Shown: piece by piece, positions 50,353 to 64,000 of the stretch
Numbering within the stretch: the first letter of the stretch is position 1
How the letters are laid out: each line of letters begins with the position of its first letter
Assembly: GCF_013205025.1 (NCBI RefSeq)
Contig: NZ_JABMLE010000001.1
Span: 124,001-188,000 of the forward strand
Length of the DNA: 64,000 bases
Direction of reading: 5' to 3'
Source of the DNA: Rathayibacter sp. VKM Ac-2857
GTDB lineage: Bacteria > Actinomycetota > Actinomycetes > Actinomycetales > Microbacteriaceae
Notes under the pieces: generated by a model
Databases searched by the model: none
What the model was told of the DNA's origin: nothing
Seen by the model: only the letters and a program-made list of their open reading frames with translations
Position numbers and translations under genes: made by a program

Positions 50353-52136
50353 TCAGGCCCCGGGCGACGGAGTGGGCGACGCGGTGACCGCGCCCGTGCC
50401 GAAGAGGCTCGTGCCGTGCTTCAGCAGCGCCTCGTAGGCGCCCTGGTAGGTGGTCGGCAGGTCGTCGCCGGGCTCGCCGTAGCGGGCCAGCAGCAGACCC
50501 ATCAGCCCGAGGGCCGGCGGGCTGAGCGGCTTGTCCCTGTTCGCGTTGGCCGGGTGCGGCGGGGTCGCCTCCGGATTCGGCGGCAGGTACTGCGGCACGG
50601 TGGTCGGCCAGTCGTCGATCTGGCGGGGCGTGTCGAGCGTGACCACGCCGAAGAGGTCGGGTGCGTCCGCGTCGCGGGCGGTGAGCGGCTCGAGCCCGTG
50701 CAGGCGGCTGAGGGTGCGGATCAGGGCGCCGTGGTGCATCTCCTCGTGCAGGATCGTGCCGGCCCGCGTGTAGGCGGAGATCGCGATCGCCGGCACGCGG
50801 CAGCCCAGGCGGTCGAAGCCGAAGCCCATCTCGCCCTCGCGACCGTCGCCGGGTGGCGTCGCGGCGGGCGGCGGCACGTGGTCGTAGAGTCCGCCGTGCT
50901 CGTCGAAGGTGGCGAGCAGCATCGTGTTGATCGCGTTCGAGCCGGTCGTCGACGCGCTCTCGCGGATCGCCGAGTAGATCCGGTGCAGCAGCAACTCCCC
51001 CGCGCGCACGTCGGAGAGCGCGCTGTCGTAGAGTGGCTGCCCGTCGACCTCGTCCTCGTGCAGGACTCCGGTCGGCGGATGCATGTCGTTGTGGTCGAAG
51101 ACGAGCCGCGGCTCGACGAAGGCGTAGTCCGGCAGCTCGCCGCTCGCGACGTCCGCGTAGAACTGCTCCATCGGGGCGAAGTTGGTCTTCCAGTACTTCT
51201 CCAGCACCGGCGCGTGCAGGAAGCCGGTGTAGGAGACGACCTGGAGCGCGTCGAAGTAGACCCGCCAGCTCTTCCCGGCGTCCTCGAGGCGGTTGAAGAC
51301 GGTAGGCGCGTCGGCCAGGTCGTCGGCCAGCCACTTCTCGTAGCCGCCAGCGTGCTTGTTGGTGACGAAGCCGTGCGAGGTGGACGCGTGGAAGAACGAG
51401 CGGTTGCAGAAGGTCTGCGAGGGGACGGCGCAGAACCAGTGGTCGAAGACGGCGAACTCGCGCGCGAGCGTGGAGAAGACGGGGAGCATGTCCGGCGAGA
51501 AGCCGCCCATGATGGTGCCGTACTCCTCGCGGGTGGGGTCCTCGCCCTCCTTCAGGGCGCGGAGGTTCTGCACGTAGTCCTCGAGGAAGCCGCTCATCGT
51601 CGGCGCGGAGGTGTCGGCCGGGGCGTTCCAGGGCGCGGTCATCGCGCCGACCGTCTTCCCGGCGTTCTCCGGCGGGTCGATCGTGCCGAAGAGCTGGGTG
51701 TTGACGTGCGGGTACTCCTCGCCCGGGTCGGGATCGGGCTGGCGCATCACCGTGTCGGTCGCGCCCTCGTAGACGTGCGCGGCGACGGTGTCACCCGCGG
51801 CGGTGGTGTTGGAGTGGTCGCCGGTCTGCAGGCCCTCGAAGGTCTCGCCCGCGGGCGGGCCGTCGGCGGTGTGGAGCTGCCCGAGGATGTTGTCGAAGGA
51901 GCGGTTCTCGAACATCACGACGACGACGTGGTCGAAGCCCGGCTCGCTGCGCTCGGGCAGGGGCGACTCGGCCTCGCGGTCACGGCCGGAGGCGACGGCC
52001 GCGCCGATCGCTCCGCCGGTGAGGCCGGCCGCGGCGACTCCGCCGGCCACCGCGCTGCTGGCCAGGAAGCGGCGGCGGGAGCGGGAGCGGGGGGCGTCGT
52101 CCGGTGAGGTGCTCTCGCCGGTGCCGCTGCTGCCGC

Positions 52137-52140
<4 letters not shown>
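50353..52140 (-). CDS. Secreted phosphoesterase / phospholipase C family protein (Tat exported)
   Basis: 595-residue phosphoesterase of the phospholipase C/acid phosphatase family (PF04185). A twin-arginine signal peptide ([19 protein letters not shown]) occupies residues 18-52. Catalytic/metal blocks are intact: [16 protein letters not shown] (Glu78, Asn79, Asp83) and [15 protein letters not shown] (about 395-410), plus [15 protein letters not shown]. It probably hydrolyses phosphodiesters (phospholipid head groups or similar) at the cell surface. The start overlaps by 4 bp with the stop of a degenerate paralogue and with the mnmA-ligA transcript. Confidence 0.9.
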
Positions 52141-57006
<4,866 letters not shown>

Positions 57007-58230
57007 TCAGCCGGGCAGCACGGAGCGGTTCGAGAGCCCCGCGCGGGCGGCGCGGGCGTACGCGTCGGGCAGTGCCGCGAGCAGCGCGTCGACGTCGGCG
57101 TCGACGGTGGTGCGGCCGAGCGTCATCCGGAGCACTCCGCGCGCCTCGTCCTCGCTGCGGCCGAGCGCCAGCACCACGTGCGAGGGCTCGGGGATCCCGG
57201 CCGTGCAGGCCGAGCCGGTCGAGACCGAGACGCCCGCCATGTCCAGGAGGAAGAGGAGCGAGTCGCCCTGCGCGCCGGGGAAGGCGACGTGCGCGTTGCT
57301 CGCGACGCGGCGGCCGGAGTCGAGGGCGGGACCGGTGAGCGTGGCGCCGGGGACGGCCGCGAGGATCCCGGCGACGAGCCGGTCGCGCAGGGCTGCGAGC
57401 CGGAGCGCCTCCTCGGGCAGCTCCGCGACCGCCTCCGTCACGGCCGCGGCGAACGCCGCCGCACCCGGAACGTCCTGAGTGCCCGAGCGGACCCCGCGCT
57501 GCTGGCCGCCGCCGTGCAGGACCGGCACGACGCGCGCGTCGCGGGCGAGGACGAGCGCGCCGGTCGCGATCGGGGCGCCGACCTTGTGCCCCGAGATACT
57601 GACCGCGACGAGACCCGCGCCGTCGCGGGAGCCGGAGGTGCGACGGACCGACGCGATCTCGAGCGGCAGGTGGCCGAGCGCCGCGACCGCGTCGAGGTGC
57701 AGCGGCACGCCGGCGCGTGCGCAGACCGCGGCCAGCTCGGCGACCGGAGCGATCGTGCCGATCTCGTTGTTCACCCAGAGCGCGGAGACCAGCGCGACCG
57801 AGCCGGCGTCCGCGGCGAGCGCCGCCGCGAGCGTCTCGGGCCGCAGCGTCCCCTCGGCGTCGAGCGCGAGCCACTCGATCCGGGCTCCCTCGTGGGCGGC
57901 GAGCCACTCGACGCTGTCGATCGTGGCGTGGTGCTCGCCGCCGGGCACGAGGATGCGCGTGCGCGCCGGGGACTCCGCGACGCGCTGCCAGTAGAGGCCC
58001 TTGAGCGCCAGGTTGATCGCCTCGGTGCCGCCCGCGGTGAGGATCACCTCGATCGGCTCGCAGCCGAGCGCGAGCGCGATGTCCGAGCGGGCGTCCTCGA
58101 GCCGGCGGCGCGCCTCCTGACCCGAGCCGTGCACCGAGGAGGGGTTGCCGGGGAGCGCGGACGCCTCGGCGAAGGCGGCGAGCGCCGAGGCCCGGAGCGG
58201 GGTGGTCGCAGCGTGATCGAGATAGATCAT
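57007..58230 (-). CDS. Cysteine desulfurase (IscS/NifS type)
   Basis: 407-residue PLP enzyme releasing sulfur from cysteine for tRNA thiolation and Fe-S assembly. PLP Lys216 in SISGHKVGAP, His in GGEHHATID, and persulfide Cys342 in STGSACTAG are all present. The N-terminus MIYLDHAATTPLR is the standard start, with GGAGGG upstream. It lies next to mnmA, the usual recipient of its persulfide, separated by a 43-bp gap holding a possible promoter. Divergent from glgX. Confidence 0.94.
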   Translation of the reverse strand: MIYLDHAATTPLRASALAAFAEASALPGNPSSVHGSGQEARRRLEDARSDIALALGCEPIEVILTAGGTEAINLALKGLYWQRVAESPARTRILVPGGEHHATIDSVEWLAAHEGARIEWLALDAEGTLRPETLAAALAADAGSVALVSALWVNNEIGTIAPVAELAAVCARAGVPLHLDAVAALGHLPLEIASVRRTSGSRDGAGLVAVSISGHKVGAPIATGALVLARDARVVPVLHGGGQQRGVRSGTQDVPGAAAFAAAVTEAVAELPEEALRLAALRDRLVAGILAAVPGATLTGPALDSGRRVASNAHVAFPGAQGDSLLFLLDMAGVSVSTGSACTAGIPEPSHVVLALGRSEDEARGVLRMTLGRTTVDADVDALLAALPDAYARAARAGLSNRSVLPG

Positions 58231-58281
58231 GGCGCCCTCCGTCCCGCGGCCGGGGTACGGAGGAGGTCTCCGGCCCTTCAC

Positions 58282-58287
58282 TACTGT
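58282..58287 (+). promoter_or_regulatory. -10 box of a probable leaderless glgX transcript
   Basis: TACTGT ends exactly 7 nt before the ATG at 58295. Confidence 0.45.
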
Positions 58288-58294
58288 AGGTCGC

Positions 58295-60367
58295 ATGCAG
58301 ACACGCGACTCCCTGGCCCGCCTCGGAGTCACCGTGGACGCGGAGGGCGGCGAGCTGCGGGTCTGGTCGGAGCACGCCACCGCGATCGACCTGCTCCTCT
58401 ACGACGAGAAGGACCCGAGCTGGGTGACCCGCACGGTGCCGCTGGTGCGCGGCGACGACGCCGTCTGGTCCGCCCGGGCCGCGCAGCTCACCGTCGGCCG
58501 GCGCTATGCGATCAAGGTCGACGGGCCCTCGGGTGTCCCCGGTCGCTTCGACCCGCGGGTCCCCTTGCTCGAGCCGTACTCCCGGGGACTGCACCGGGTC
58601 GCCGAGAACGAGTGGCGCTCGGTCGTCGTGGACGACTCCTTCGACTGGGGCTCCTCCGAGAAGCCGCGCACGCCGCTGGACCGCACGGTGATCTACGAGG
58701 CGCACGTGAAGGGGCTGACCAAGCTCAACCCGGCGCTGCCCGTCGAGCTGCGCGGCAGCTACGCCGGTCTCGCGCACGAGTCGACCGTCTCGTCGCTCCT
58801 CGACCTCGGGGTCACCGCCGTCGAGCTGCTCCCCGTGCACGCCTTCGTCTCGGAGCAGCGCCTGCTGCGCCAGGGGCTCACCAACTACTGGGGCTACAAC
58901 ACCCTCAACTTCTTCAGCCCGCACGCCGCGTACGCCTCCCCCGCCGCCCAGCGCGGCGGGCCGACCGCCGTGCTGCGGGAGTTCAAGGGCATGGTCAAGC
59001 TGCTGCACGAGGCGGGTCTCGAGGTGATCCTCGACGTCGTCTACAACCACACCGCGGAGGAGGGCCCGGGCGGTCCGCGCTCGAGCCTGCGCGGGATCGA
59101 CGACCGGTCGTACTACCGCCAGACCGACGAGGGCCACTACATCGACGTCACCGGCTGCGGCAACACCCTCGACTTCGGCCGGCCCGTCGCCCAGCGCCTG
59201 GTGCTCGACTCGCTCCGCTACTGGTCCGACGAGGTCGGCGTCGACGGCTTCCGGCTCGATCTGGCCGCGACCCTCGGGCGCGACGAGATCGCGCACTTCC
59301 AGCGCGACCACCCGCTGCTGCGAGCGGCCGTCGAGGATCCTTCCCTCGCCGACGTGAAGATGATCGCCGAGCCGTGGGACGTCGGCATGGGCGGCTGGCA
59401 GACCGGCAACTTCCCCGACGGCTGGTCGGAGTGGAACGACCGCTACCGCGACCGCGCCCGCAACTTCTGGCTCTCGGACATCGACTACGCCCGTCGCGCG
59501 GGGACGGCGCCGGTGGGCATCGGCGGCTTCGCGACGCGGCTCTCCGGCTCCTCGAACACCTTCTCGGCCGAGCGCGGCCCGCTCGCCTCCGTCAACTTCG
59601 TCACGGCGCACGACGGCTTCACGCTGGCCGACCTGGTCTCGTACAACGTCAAGCACAACATCGGCAACGGCGAGTCGAACCGCGACGGTGCCGACACCAA
59701 CCGCTCCTTCAACCACGGCTTCGAGGGCCCGACCGCCGACGACGGCGTCAACCAGGGCCGGCGGAAGGCGATTCGCAACCTGCTCGGGACACTGCTGCTC
59801 TCCGCCGGCGTCCCGATGATCACGGCGGGCGACGAGTTCGGCCGCAGCCAGCGCGGCAACAACAACGCCTACTGCCAGGACTCGGACCTCACCTGGCTGC
59901 GCTGGGACGGGCGCAGCGACTGGCAGCTCGAGCTGCGCGAGCACGCCAGGACGCTCATTCGCCTCCGTCGCGAGCACCCGGCACTGCGGCCCTCGCGCTA
60001 CGGGCGCGGCGGAGAGGTGACGCCGAGCGCCACGAGCATGCGCTGGTTCGACGCGCACGGGCGGACGATGTCGGAGCACGACTGGACCTCCGCGGAGAAC
60101 CGCACGCTGCAGTACCTCGCGGCGTCGACCCCCGAGACGGAGGAGTTCGACCGCGTCCTGCTCATCGTGCACGGCGTCGAGGCGGACACCTCGGTCGTCC
60201 TCGCCGAGAGCGAGGGCGTCACCGGCTACACCCGGCTGTGGAGCAGCGCGGAGGCGGTGCCGCTCGAGCACGGCGAGTCGTTCGAGCCGGGGCAGGTCGT
60301 CCGCGTCGCCGGGACCTCGATGCAGCTGTTCGCCGCGCACGGCCCGCGTCCGGTCGCCGCGAGCTGA
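58295..60367 (+). CDS. glgX: Glycogen debranching enzyme
   Basis: 690-residue GH13_11 isoamylase-type enzyme cleaving alpha-1,6 branches of glycogen after phosphorylase action. An N-terminal CBM48-like beta domain (about 1-115), then a TIM barrel: NYWGYNTLNFFSPH, LDVVYNHTAEE, DGFRLDLAATLGRD (nucleophile Asp), MIAEPWD (acid/base Glu) and NFVTAHDGFTL. A C-terminal beta domain closes it. Works with glgP on the other side of the ybaK gene. Stop and ybaK start share one base (TGATG). Confidence 0.95.
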   Translation: MQTRDSLARLGVTVDAEGGELRVWSEHATAIDLLLYDEKDPSWVTRTVPLVRGDDAVWSARAAQLTVGRRYAIKVDGPSGVPGRFDPRVPLLEPYSRGLHRVAENEWRSVVVDDSFDWGSSEKPRTPLDRTVIYEAHVKGLTKLNPALPVELRGSYAGLAHESTVSSLLDLGVTAVELLPVHAFVSEQRLLRQGLTNYWGYNTLNFFSPHAAYASPAAQRGGPTAVLREFKGMVKLLHEAGLEVILDVVYNHTAEEGPGGPRSSLRGIDDRSYYRQTDEGHYIDVTGCGNTLDFGRPVAQRLVLDSLRYWSDEVGVDGFRLDLAATLGRDEIAHFQRDHPLLRAAVEDPSLADVKMIAEPWDVGMGGWQTGNFPDGWSEWNDRYRDRARNFWLSDIDYARRAGTAPVGIGGFATRLSGSSNTFSAERGPLASVNFVTAHDGFTLADLVSYNVKHNIGNGESNRDGADTNRSFNHGFEGPTADDGVNQGRRKAIRNLLGTLLLSAGVPMITAGDEFGRSQRGNNNAYCQDSDLTWLRWDGRSDWQLELREHARTLIRLRREHPALRPSRYGRGGEVTPSATSMRWFDAHGRTMSEHDWTSAENRTLQYLAASTPETEEFDRVLLIVHGVEADTSVVLAESEGVTGYTRLWSSAEAVPLEHGESFEPGQVVRVAGTSMQLFAAHGPRPVAAS

Positions 60368-60846
60368 TGAGGGGCGGACCGGGGACGCCGGCGACGCTCG
60401 CGCTCGCCGCGGCGGGGATCGCGTTCGTCCCCCGGGAGTACCGGCACGATCCCGGCGCCGCGAGCTACGGCGGCGAGGCGGCCGAGGCGCTCGGGGTGGA
60501 GCCGGAGCGGGTGTTCAAGACGCTGCTGGTCGACGTCGACGGCGAGCTGGTCGTCGGCATCGTGCCGGTGACCGGGTCGCTGGGGCTCAAGGAGCTCGCG
60601 GCGGCGGTCGGCGGCAAGCGGGCGGCGATGGCGGACCCCGCGCTCGCGCAGCGGCGCACCGGCTACGTGCTCGGCGGCATCTCGCCGATCGGGCAGAAGA
60701 CGCGGCACCGGACGGTGCTCGACGAGACGGCGGAGCTGTACGACACCGTGCTGGTCTCCGGCGGGCGGCGCGGCTTCGACATCGAGCTCGCGCCGGCGGA
60801 CCTCGTGGCCGCGACGGGCGCGATCGTCGCGGACATCGCGCGCTGA
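60367..60846 (+). CDS. ybaK: Cys-tRNA(Pro)/Cys-tRNA deacylase (YbaK/EbsC)
   Basis: 159-residue trans-editing deacylase that hydrolyses Cys mischarged on tRNA(Pro). Family marks: FKTLLVDVDGELVVGIVPV, the catalytic Lys within that block, GGKRAAMADPA, YVLGGISPIGQKTRHRT and GRRGFDIELAPADL. Start overlaps the glgX stop by one base, which couples it to a glycogen gene with no evident functional link. It ends 22 bp before repeat cluster 4. Confidence 0.93.
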   Translation: MRGGPGTPATLALAAAGIAFVPREYRHDPGAASYGGEAAEALGVEPERVFKTLLVDVDGELVVGIVPVTGSLGLKELAAAVGGKRAAMADPALAQRRTGYVLGGISPIGQKTRHRTVLDETAELYDTVLVSGGRRGFDIELAPADLVAATGAIVADIAR

Positions 60847-60867
60847 GCGGGGGCGGGTCGCCCTTCA

Positions 60868-61268
60868 TGCTGATCGAGTAGCCCTCGCAGAGGGCGTATC
60901 GAGATCCACCGTCATCCGATGGGTGGGTCTCAATACGCCGCTCCGCGGCTACTCGACCAGCATGGGGGCACCGCGCGACTGTTGGATTCATGCTGATCGA
61001 ACAGCCCGCGCAGCGGGCTTCCCTGCTGATCGAGTAGCCCGCGCAGCGGGCTTCCCTGCTGATCGAGTAGCCCGCGCAGCGGGCGTATCGAGATCCACCA
61101 CCGTCAGAACCTGAGTCTGCTGACCAACCCTGCTGGTGACGTCGGGTCTCGATACGCCCCTGCGGGGCTACTCGACCAGCATGACGCGGCGCAGCCGCGT
61201 CCCTTCACTCACCACCGAGACGCGAAGCGGCTTCCCCGCTGGATACGCCGCTCCGCGGCTACTCGGCC
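60868..61268. repeat. Palindromic repeat cluster 4 (7 units)
   Basis: Convergent gap between ybaK and glgP. Forward units lie at about 60868-60907 (inner stem CCCTCGCAGAGGG), 60989-61020, 61023-61050 and 61053-61096. Reverse units lie at about 60927-60963, 61143-61182 and 61238-61266. The three units from 60989 are a 33-bp tandem triplication joined by CTTCCCTGCTGATCGAGTAG. The right part (61180-61265) matches the tails of clusters 1 and 2. No gene. Confidence 0.9.
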
Positions 61269-61280
61269 AGGATGCCGGCG

Positions 61281-63860
61281 TCAGCCGGCGGCCGCGACCA
61301 GGCCGAGCTCGGCCGAGCGGGCGAGCAGCGGGTGCCGCGGCACGACGCGCACGGTGTAGCCGAACGAGCCGCTGCGGTCGAGGACGATCTCGCCCGCGTA
61401 GGGCACGCGGCCGACCGCGTCGGCGGGCACGACCGCGCCCGACTCCTCCGCGACCTCGAGCTCGTGCAGGCGCACGTCGACGAGCGAGCCGTCCGCGGCG
61501 GTGGTGCCGGAGACGACCTGCACGGTGACGTCCTCGGGCGAGAGCTCACCGAGCCGGACGCCCGCACGCAGGGCGAGCCGGTCCCCGCGCTGGGGCACCG
61601 CGTCGATGCCGCCGGACTCGACCGACGCGACGGCCACGCCCGGCCAGCCCGCGCGCACCCGCTGCTTCCAGGCCGACAGCTCCTTGGCCGGCTCGAAGTG
61701 GTCGGCCGCGATCTCGCGCCCGGCCTCGGCGGCGGGGTGGTAGAGCGCCTCCACGTACTGGCGCACCATCCGCTCGGCCGACAGCTCCGGCGAGAGCGTC
61801 GACAGCGTGTGCCGGATCGAGCGCACCCAGCGGCGCGGCACTCCGTCGTGGTCGCGCTCGTAGTAGCGCGGCACGACCTCGCTCTCGAGCAGCTCATAGA
61901 GCGCATCCGCCTCGAGCGTGTCGCGCGACTCCGGGTCGAGGTCGCGGTCCGAGGACGGGATCGCCCAGCCGTTCTCGCCGTCGAAGTACTCGTTCCACCA
62001 GCCGTCGAGGATCGACAGGTTCAGCGAGCCGTTCAGCGCCGCCTTCATCCCGGAGGTGCCGCAGGCCTCGAGCGGACGCAGCGGGTTGTTCAGCCAGACG
62101 TCGGTGCCCGGGTAGAGCAACTGGGCCATCGCGATGTCGTAGTCGGGCAGGAAGACCATGCGCCGGCGCACGTCCGGCTCCTGCGCGAAGCGGACCAGCT
62201 TCTGGATCAGCCGCTTCCCCTCCTCGTCAGCCGGGTGCGACTTGCCGGCGATGACGATCTGGATCGGGTGCTCGGGGTGGGTCAGCAGCGCGCGCAGCCG
62301 CTCCGGGTCGTGCAGCATCAGCGTCAGCCGCTTGTAGGTGGGCACCCGCCGGGCGAAGCCGATGGTGAGCACGTCCGGGTCGAGCAGCTCGTCCAGCCAG
62401 GCCGGAGTGAGGCCGCCCGGGTTCTGCTCGCGCCAGGAGCGCGCGGCGCGGGTTCGGGCGTCGCGCACCAGCTGCTCGCGCATCGACCGCCGCGCCTGCC
62501 AGAGCTCGCCGTCGCTGAGGGCGCCCGAGGCCCAGTCGGCGCGGGTGGTGTCGTCGGTGCCGAGCCGGTCGCGGGCGAGGCCGCGGAGGATCGGATCGGT
62601 CCAGGTCGCCGCGTGCACGCCGTTGGTGACCGAGCCGATCGGCACCTCCGCCGTGTCGAAGCCCGGCCAGAGGCTGGAGAACATCGAGCGGCTCACCTCG
62701 CCGTGCAGCTTCGAGACGCCGTTGGAGCGCTGCGCCAGGCGGAGCCCCATGAACGCCATGTTGAAGACGTCGCTCGCGCCGCCCGTGGTCGACTCGGAGC
62801 CCAGCGCCAGGACGTCCTCGATCTGGACGCCCGGCAGCAGCTCGGTGGTGAAGTACTGCTCGATCATCCCGCGGTCGAAGCGGTCGATGCCCGCCGGCAC
62901 GGGCGTGTGCGTCGTGAAGACGGTGCTCGCGCGGACGACCTGCAGCGCCTGGTCGAAGTCGAGGCCCGAGCCGATCAGGCCGGAGATGCGCTCGAGACCC
63001 TGGAAGCCCGCGTGCCCCTCGTTGGTGTGGAACACCTCCGGCAGCGGAGTGCCCGAGACCTCGGCCCACAGCTCGAGGGCGCGCACGCCGCCGATGCCCA
63101 GCAGCATCTCCTGCAGGAGGCGGTGCTCGCCGCCGCCGCCGTAGAGCCGGTCGGTGACCGTGCGCAGGGCGTCCTCGTTCTCGCGGACGTCCGTGTCGAG
63201 CAGCAGCAGCGTCACCCGGCCCACCTCGGCCCGCCAGACCCGCGCGTAGAGCGCGCGCCCGTCGGGCAGGGCCAGCACGATCCGCGCCGCGGAGCCGTCG
63301 GCCATCCGCACGATCCGCAGCGGCAGGCCGTCGGGGTCGAGCGAGGGGTAGGACTCGAGCTGCCAGCCGTCGGCCGAGAGCCCCTGGGCGAAGTAGCCCG
63401 AGCGGTAGAAGAGGCCGACGCCGGTCAGCGGGACGCCGAGGTCCGAGGAGGCCTTGAGGTGGTCGCCCGCGAGGATGCCCAGGCCGCCGGAGTACTGCGG
63501 GAGCGCGGCGGCGATGCCGAACTCGGGTGAGAAGTAGGCGATCGAGCGCGGCGCCGACTCCGGCAGCGACTGGTACCAGCGCGGCTCGGTGCGGTAGCGC
63601 TCGAGATCGTCGCGGAGGCGCCAGGCGTCGTCGACGAAGCCCTGGTCGCGGGCGAGCTCGGCGAGGCGCTCGGGCGCGATCGCGCCGAGGAGGGCGGTCG
63701 GGTCTCCGGTGCCGCGCTGCCACAGCTCGGGATCCGCCCGCTCGAACAGGCGGCGGGTCGGCTCGTGCCAGGCCCAGCGCAGGTTGCCCGCCAGCTCGCC
63801 GAGCGCGGACAGCTCGGGCGGCAGGACCGATCGGACGGTGAAGCGGCGGATGGCCTTCAC
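61281..63860 (-). CDS. glgP: Alpha-glucan (glycogen) phosphorylase
   Basis: 859-residue GT35 phosphorylase releasing glucose-1-phosphate from alpha-1,4-glucan. AYFSPEFGIAAALPQYSGGLGILAGDHLKA at the N-terminus, HTNEGHAGF, the regulatory GSVTNGVHAATW, and the PLP-lysine block ACGTSGMKAALNGSLNLS. Size and motifs match the actinobacterial maltodextrin/glycogen type (GlgP/MalP short class) rather than mammalian phosphorylase. The GTG start has GAGGAG 4 nt upstream. With glgX it makes a glycogen-breakdown pair across cluster 4. Confidence 0.95.
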   Translation of the reverse strand: MKAIRRFTVRSVLPPELSALGELAGNLRWAWHEPTRRLFERADPELWQRGTGDPTALLGAIAPERLAELARDQGFVDDAWRLRDDLERYRTEPRWYQSLPESAPRSIAYFSPEFGIAAALPQYSGGLGILAGDHLKASSDLGVPLTGVGLFYRSGYFAQGLSADGWQLESYPSLDPDGLPLRIVRMADGSAARIVLALPDGRALYARVWRAEVGRVTLLLLDTDVRENEDALRTVTDRLYGGGGEHRLLQEMLLGIGGVRALELWAEVSGTPLPEVFHTNEGHAGFQGLERISGLIGSGLDFDQALQVVRASTVFTTHTPVPAGIDRFDRGMIEQYFTTELLPGVQIEDVLALGSESTTGGASDVFNMAFMGLRLAQRSNGVSKLHGEVSRSMFSSLWPGFDTAEVPIGSVTNGVHAATWTDPILRGLARDRLGTDDTTRADWASGALSDGELWQARRSMREQLVRDARTRAARSWREQNPGGLTPAWLDELLDPDVLTIGFARRVPTYKRLTLMLHDPERLRALLTHPEHPIQIVIAGKSHPADEEGKRLIQKLVRFAQEPDVRRRMVFLPDYDIAMAQLLYPGTDVWLNNPLRPLEACGTSGMKAALNGSLNLSILDGWWNEYFDGENGWAIPSSDRDLDPESRDTLEADALYELLESEVVPRYYERDHDGVPRRWVRSIRHTLSTLSPELSAERMVRQYVEALYHPAAEAGREIAADHFEPAKELSAWKQRVRAGWPGVAVASVESGGIDAVPQRGDRLALRAGVRLGELSPEDVTVQVVSGTTAADGSLVDVRLHELEVAEESGAVVPADAVGRVPYAGEIVLDRSGSFGYTVRVVPRHPLLARSAELGLVAAAG

Positions 63861-64000
63861 GGCACTCCTCGACTCTCTGCCGATACGACGACCGGCTGAT
63901 TCCGGCGACTGCGGACCCCGGTGAGCACCCCCTGCGGACGGCCGGGGCGGTCGCGCTCGCACACTGTAGCGGAGTGCCCGCGACCGCCGTCGACCGTGGC

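Noticed and set aside
60868-61268. CRISPR array
   Set aside because: Repeats are palindromic, in mixed orientation, with irregular and partly homologous spacers, and no cas genes are present.

Overview
The window is a 64 kb piece of a high-GC (roughly 70%) actinobacterial chromosome. Gene content and style point to the family Microbacteriaceae (Rathayibacter/Clavibacter/Curtobacterium type). Supporting signs are the mycothiol-era Rv2466c-like thiol protein, Nei2-type glycosylase, group II truncated haemoglobin, the gatCAB route for Gln-tRNA(Gln), many GTG starts, and many genes with a TANNNT -10 box only 6-7 nt before the start codon (leaderless mRNAs). Nearly all of it is ordinary chromosomal housekeeping or accessory metabolism. 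I see no phage, transposase, CRISPR array or plasmid replication gene.

Layout. 1-7.2 kb: a secreted-protein locus with three tandem SGNH esterases (the first cut by the window edge), a gamma-carbonic-anhydrase-like hexapeptide protein, and a large exported Ig-like/LamG protein whose last codons lie inside a palindromic repeat. 7.2-13.7 kb: a NarL/DesK-type two-component pair, dps, an amidohydrolase-nei-rpiB run and a DsbA-like protein with a CPWA motif. 13.7-20.7 kb: pepN, a repeat cluster, prpB-prpC of the methylcitrate cycle, and a translationally coupled mscS-glbO pair. 20.7-29.5 kb: acyl-CoA thioesterases, the ABC-F factor ettA, a lipoprotein, an alternative ssb, msrA, an aldo/keto reductase, small proteins and tRNA-Arg. 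29.5-35.5 kb: orn, tRNA-His, a minimal metallopeptidase and a TPP-riboswitch-controlled ykoEDC thiamine-precursor transporter. 35.5-41.8 kb: a membrane endonuclease/phosphatase-fold protein, dinB, a DinB-fold thiol transferase-like protein, an NAD(P)-binding protein, a fatty-acyl-CoA ligase and a Gly-rich protein.

41.8-46.9 kb: a repeat cluster, then a LacI-regulated operon encoding a Gfo/Idh/MocA-aldo/keto reductase fusion, with a good promoter bracketed by two identical 12-bp operators; a PspC protein and a GNAT-ASCH fusion follow. 46.9-58.2 kb: an informational/RNA-modification block on the minus strand (cysteine desulfurase, mnmA, ligA, two phosphoesterase-family genes, gatC, gatA, gatB). 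The first phosphoesterase gene looks like a catalytically dead paralogue of the second. 58.3-64 kb: glycogen degradation (glgX, glgP), with ybaK between them and a fourth repeat cluster.

The least explained element is a family of about 23 hairpin units in four clusters (about 6.8, 16.3, 41.9 and 60.9 kb). Their inner stems covary, and some units are embedded in a larger copy of about 250 bp that occurs two to three times. Other points worth a second look are the dead phosphoesterase paralogue, the Gfo-AKR fusion with its operators, and a conserved promoter shared by two SGNH genes.
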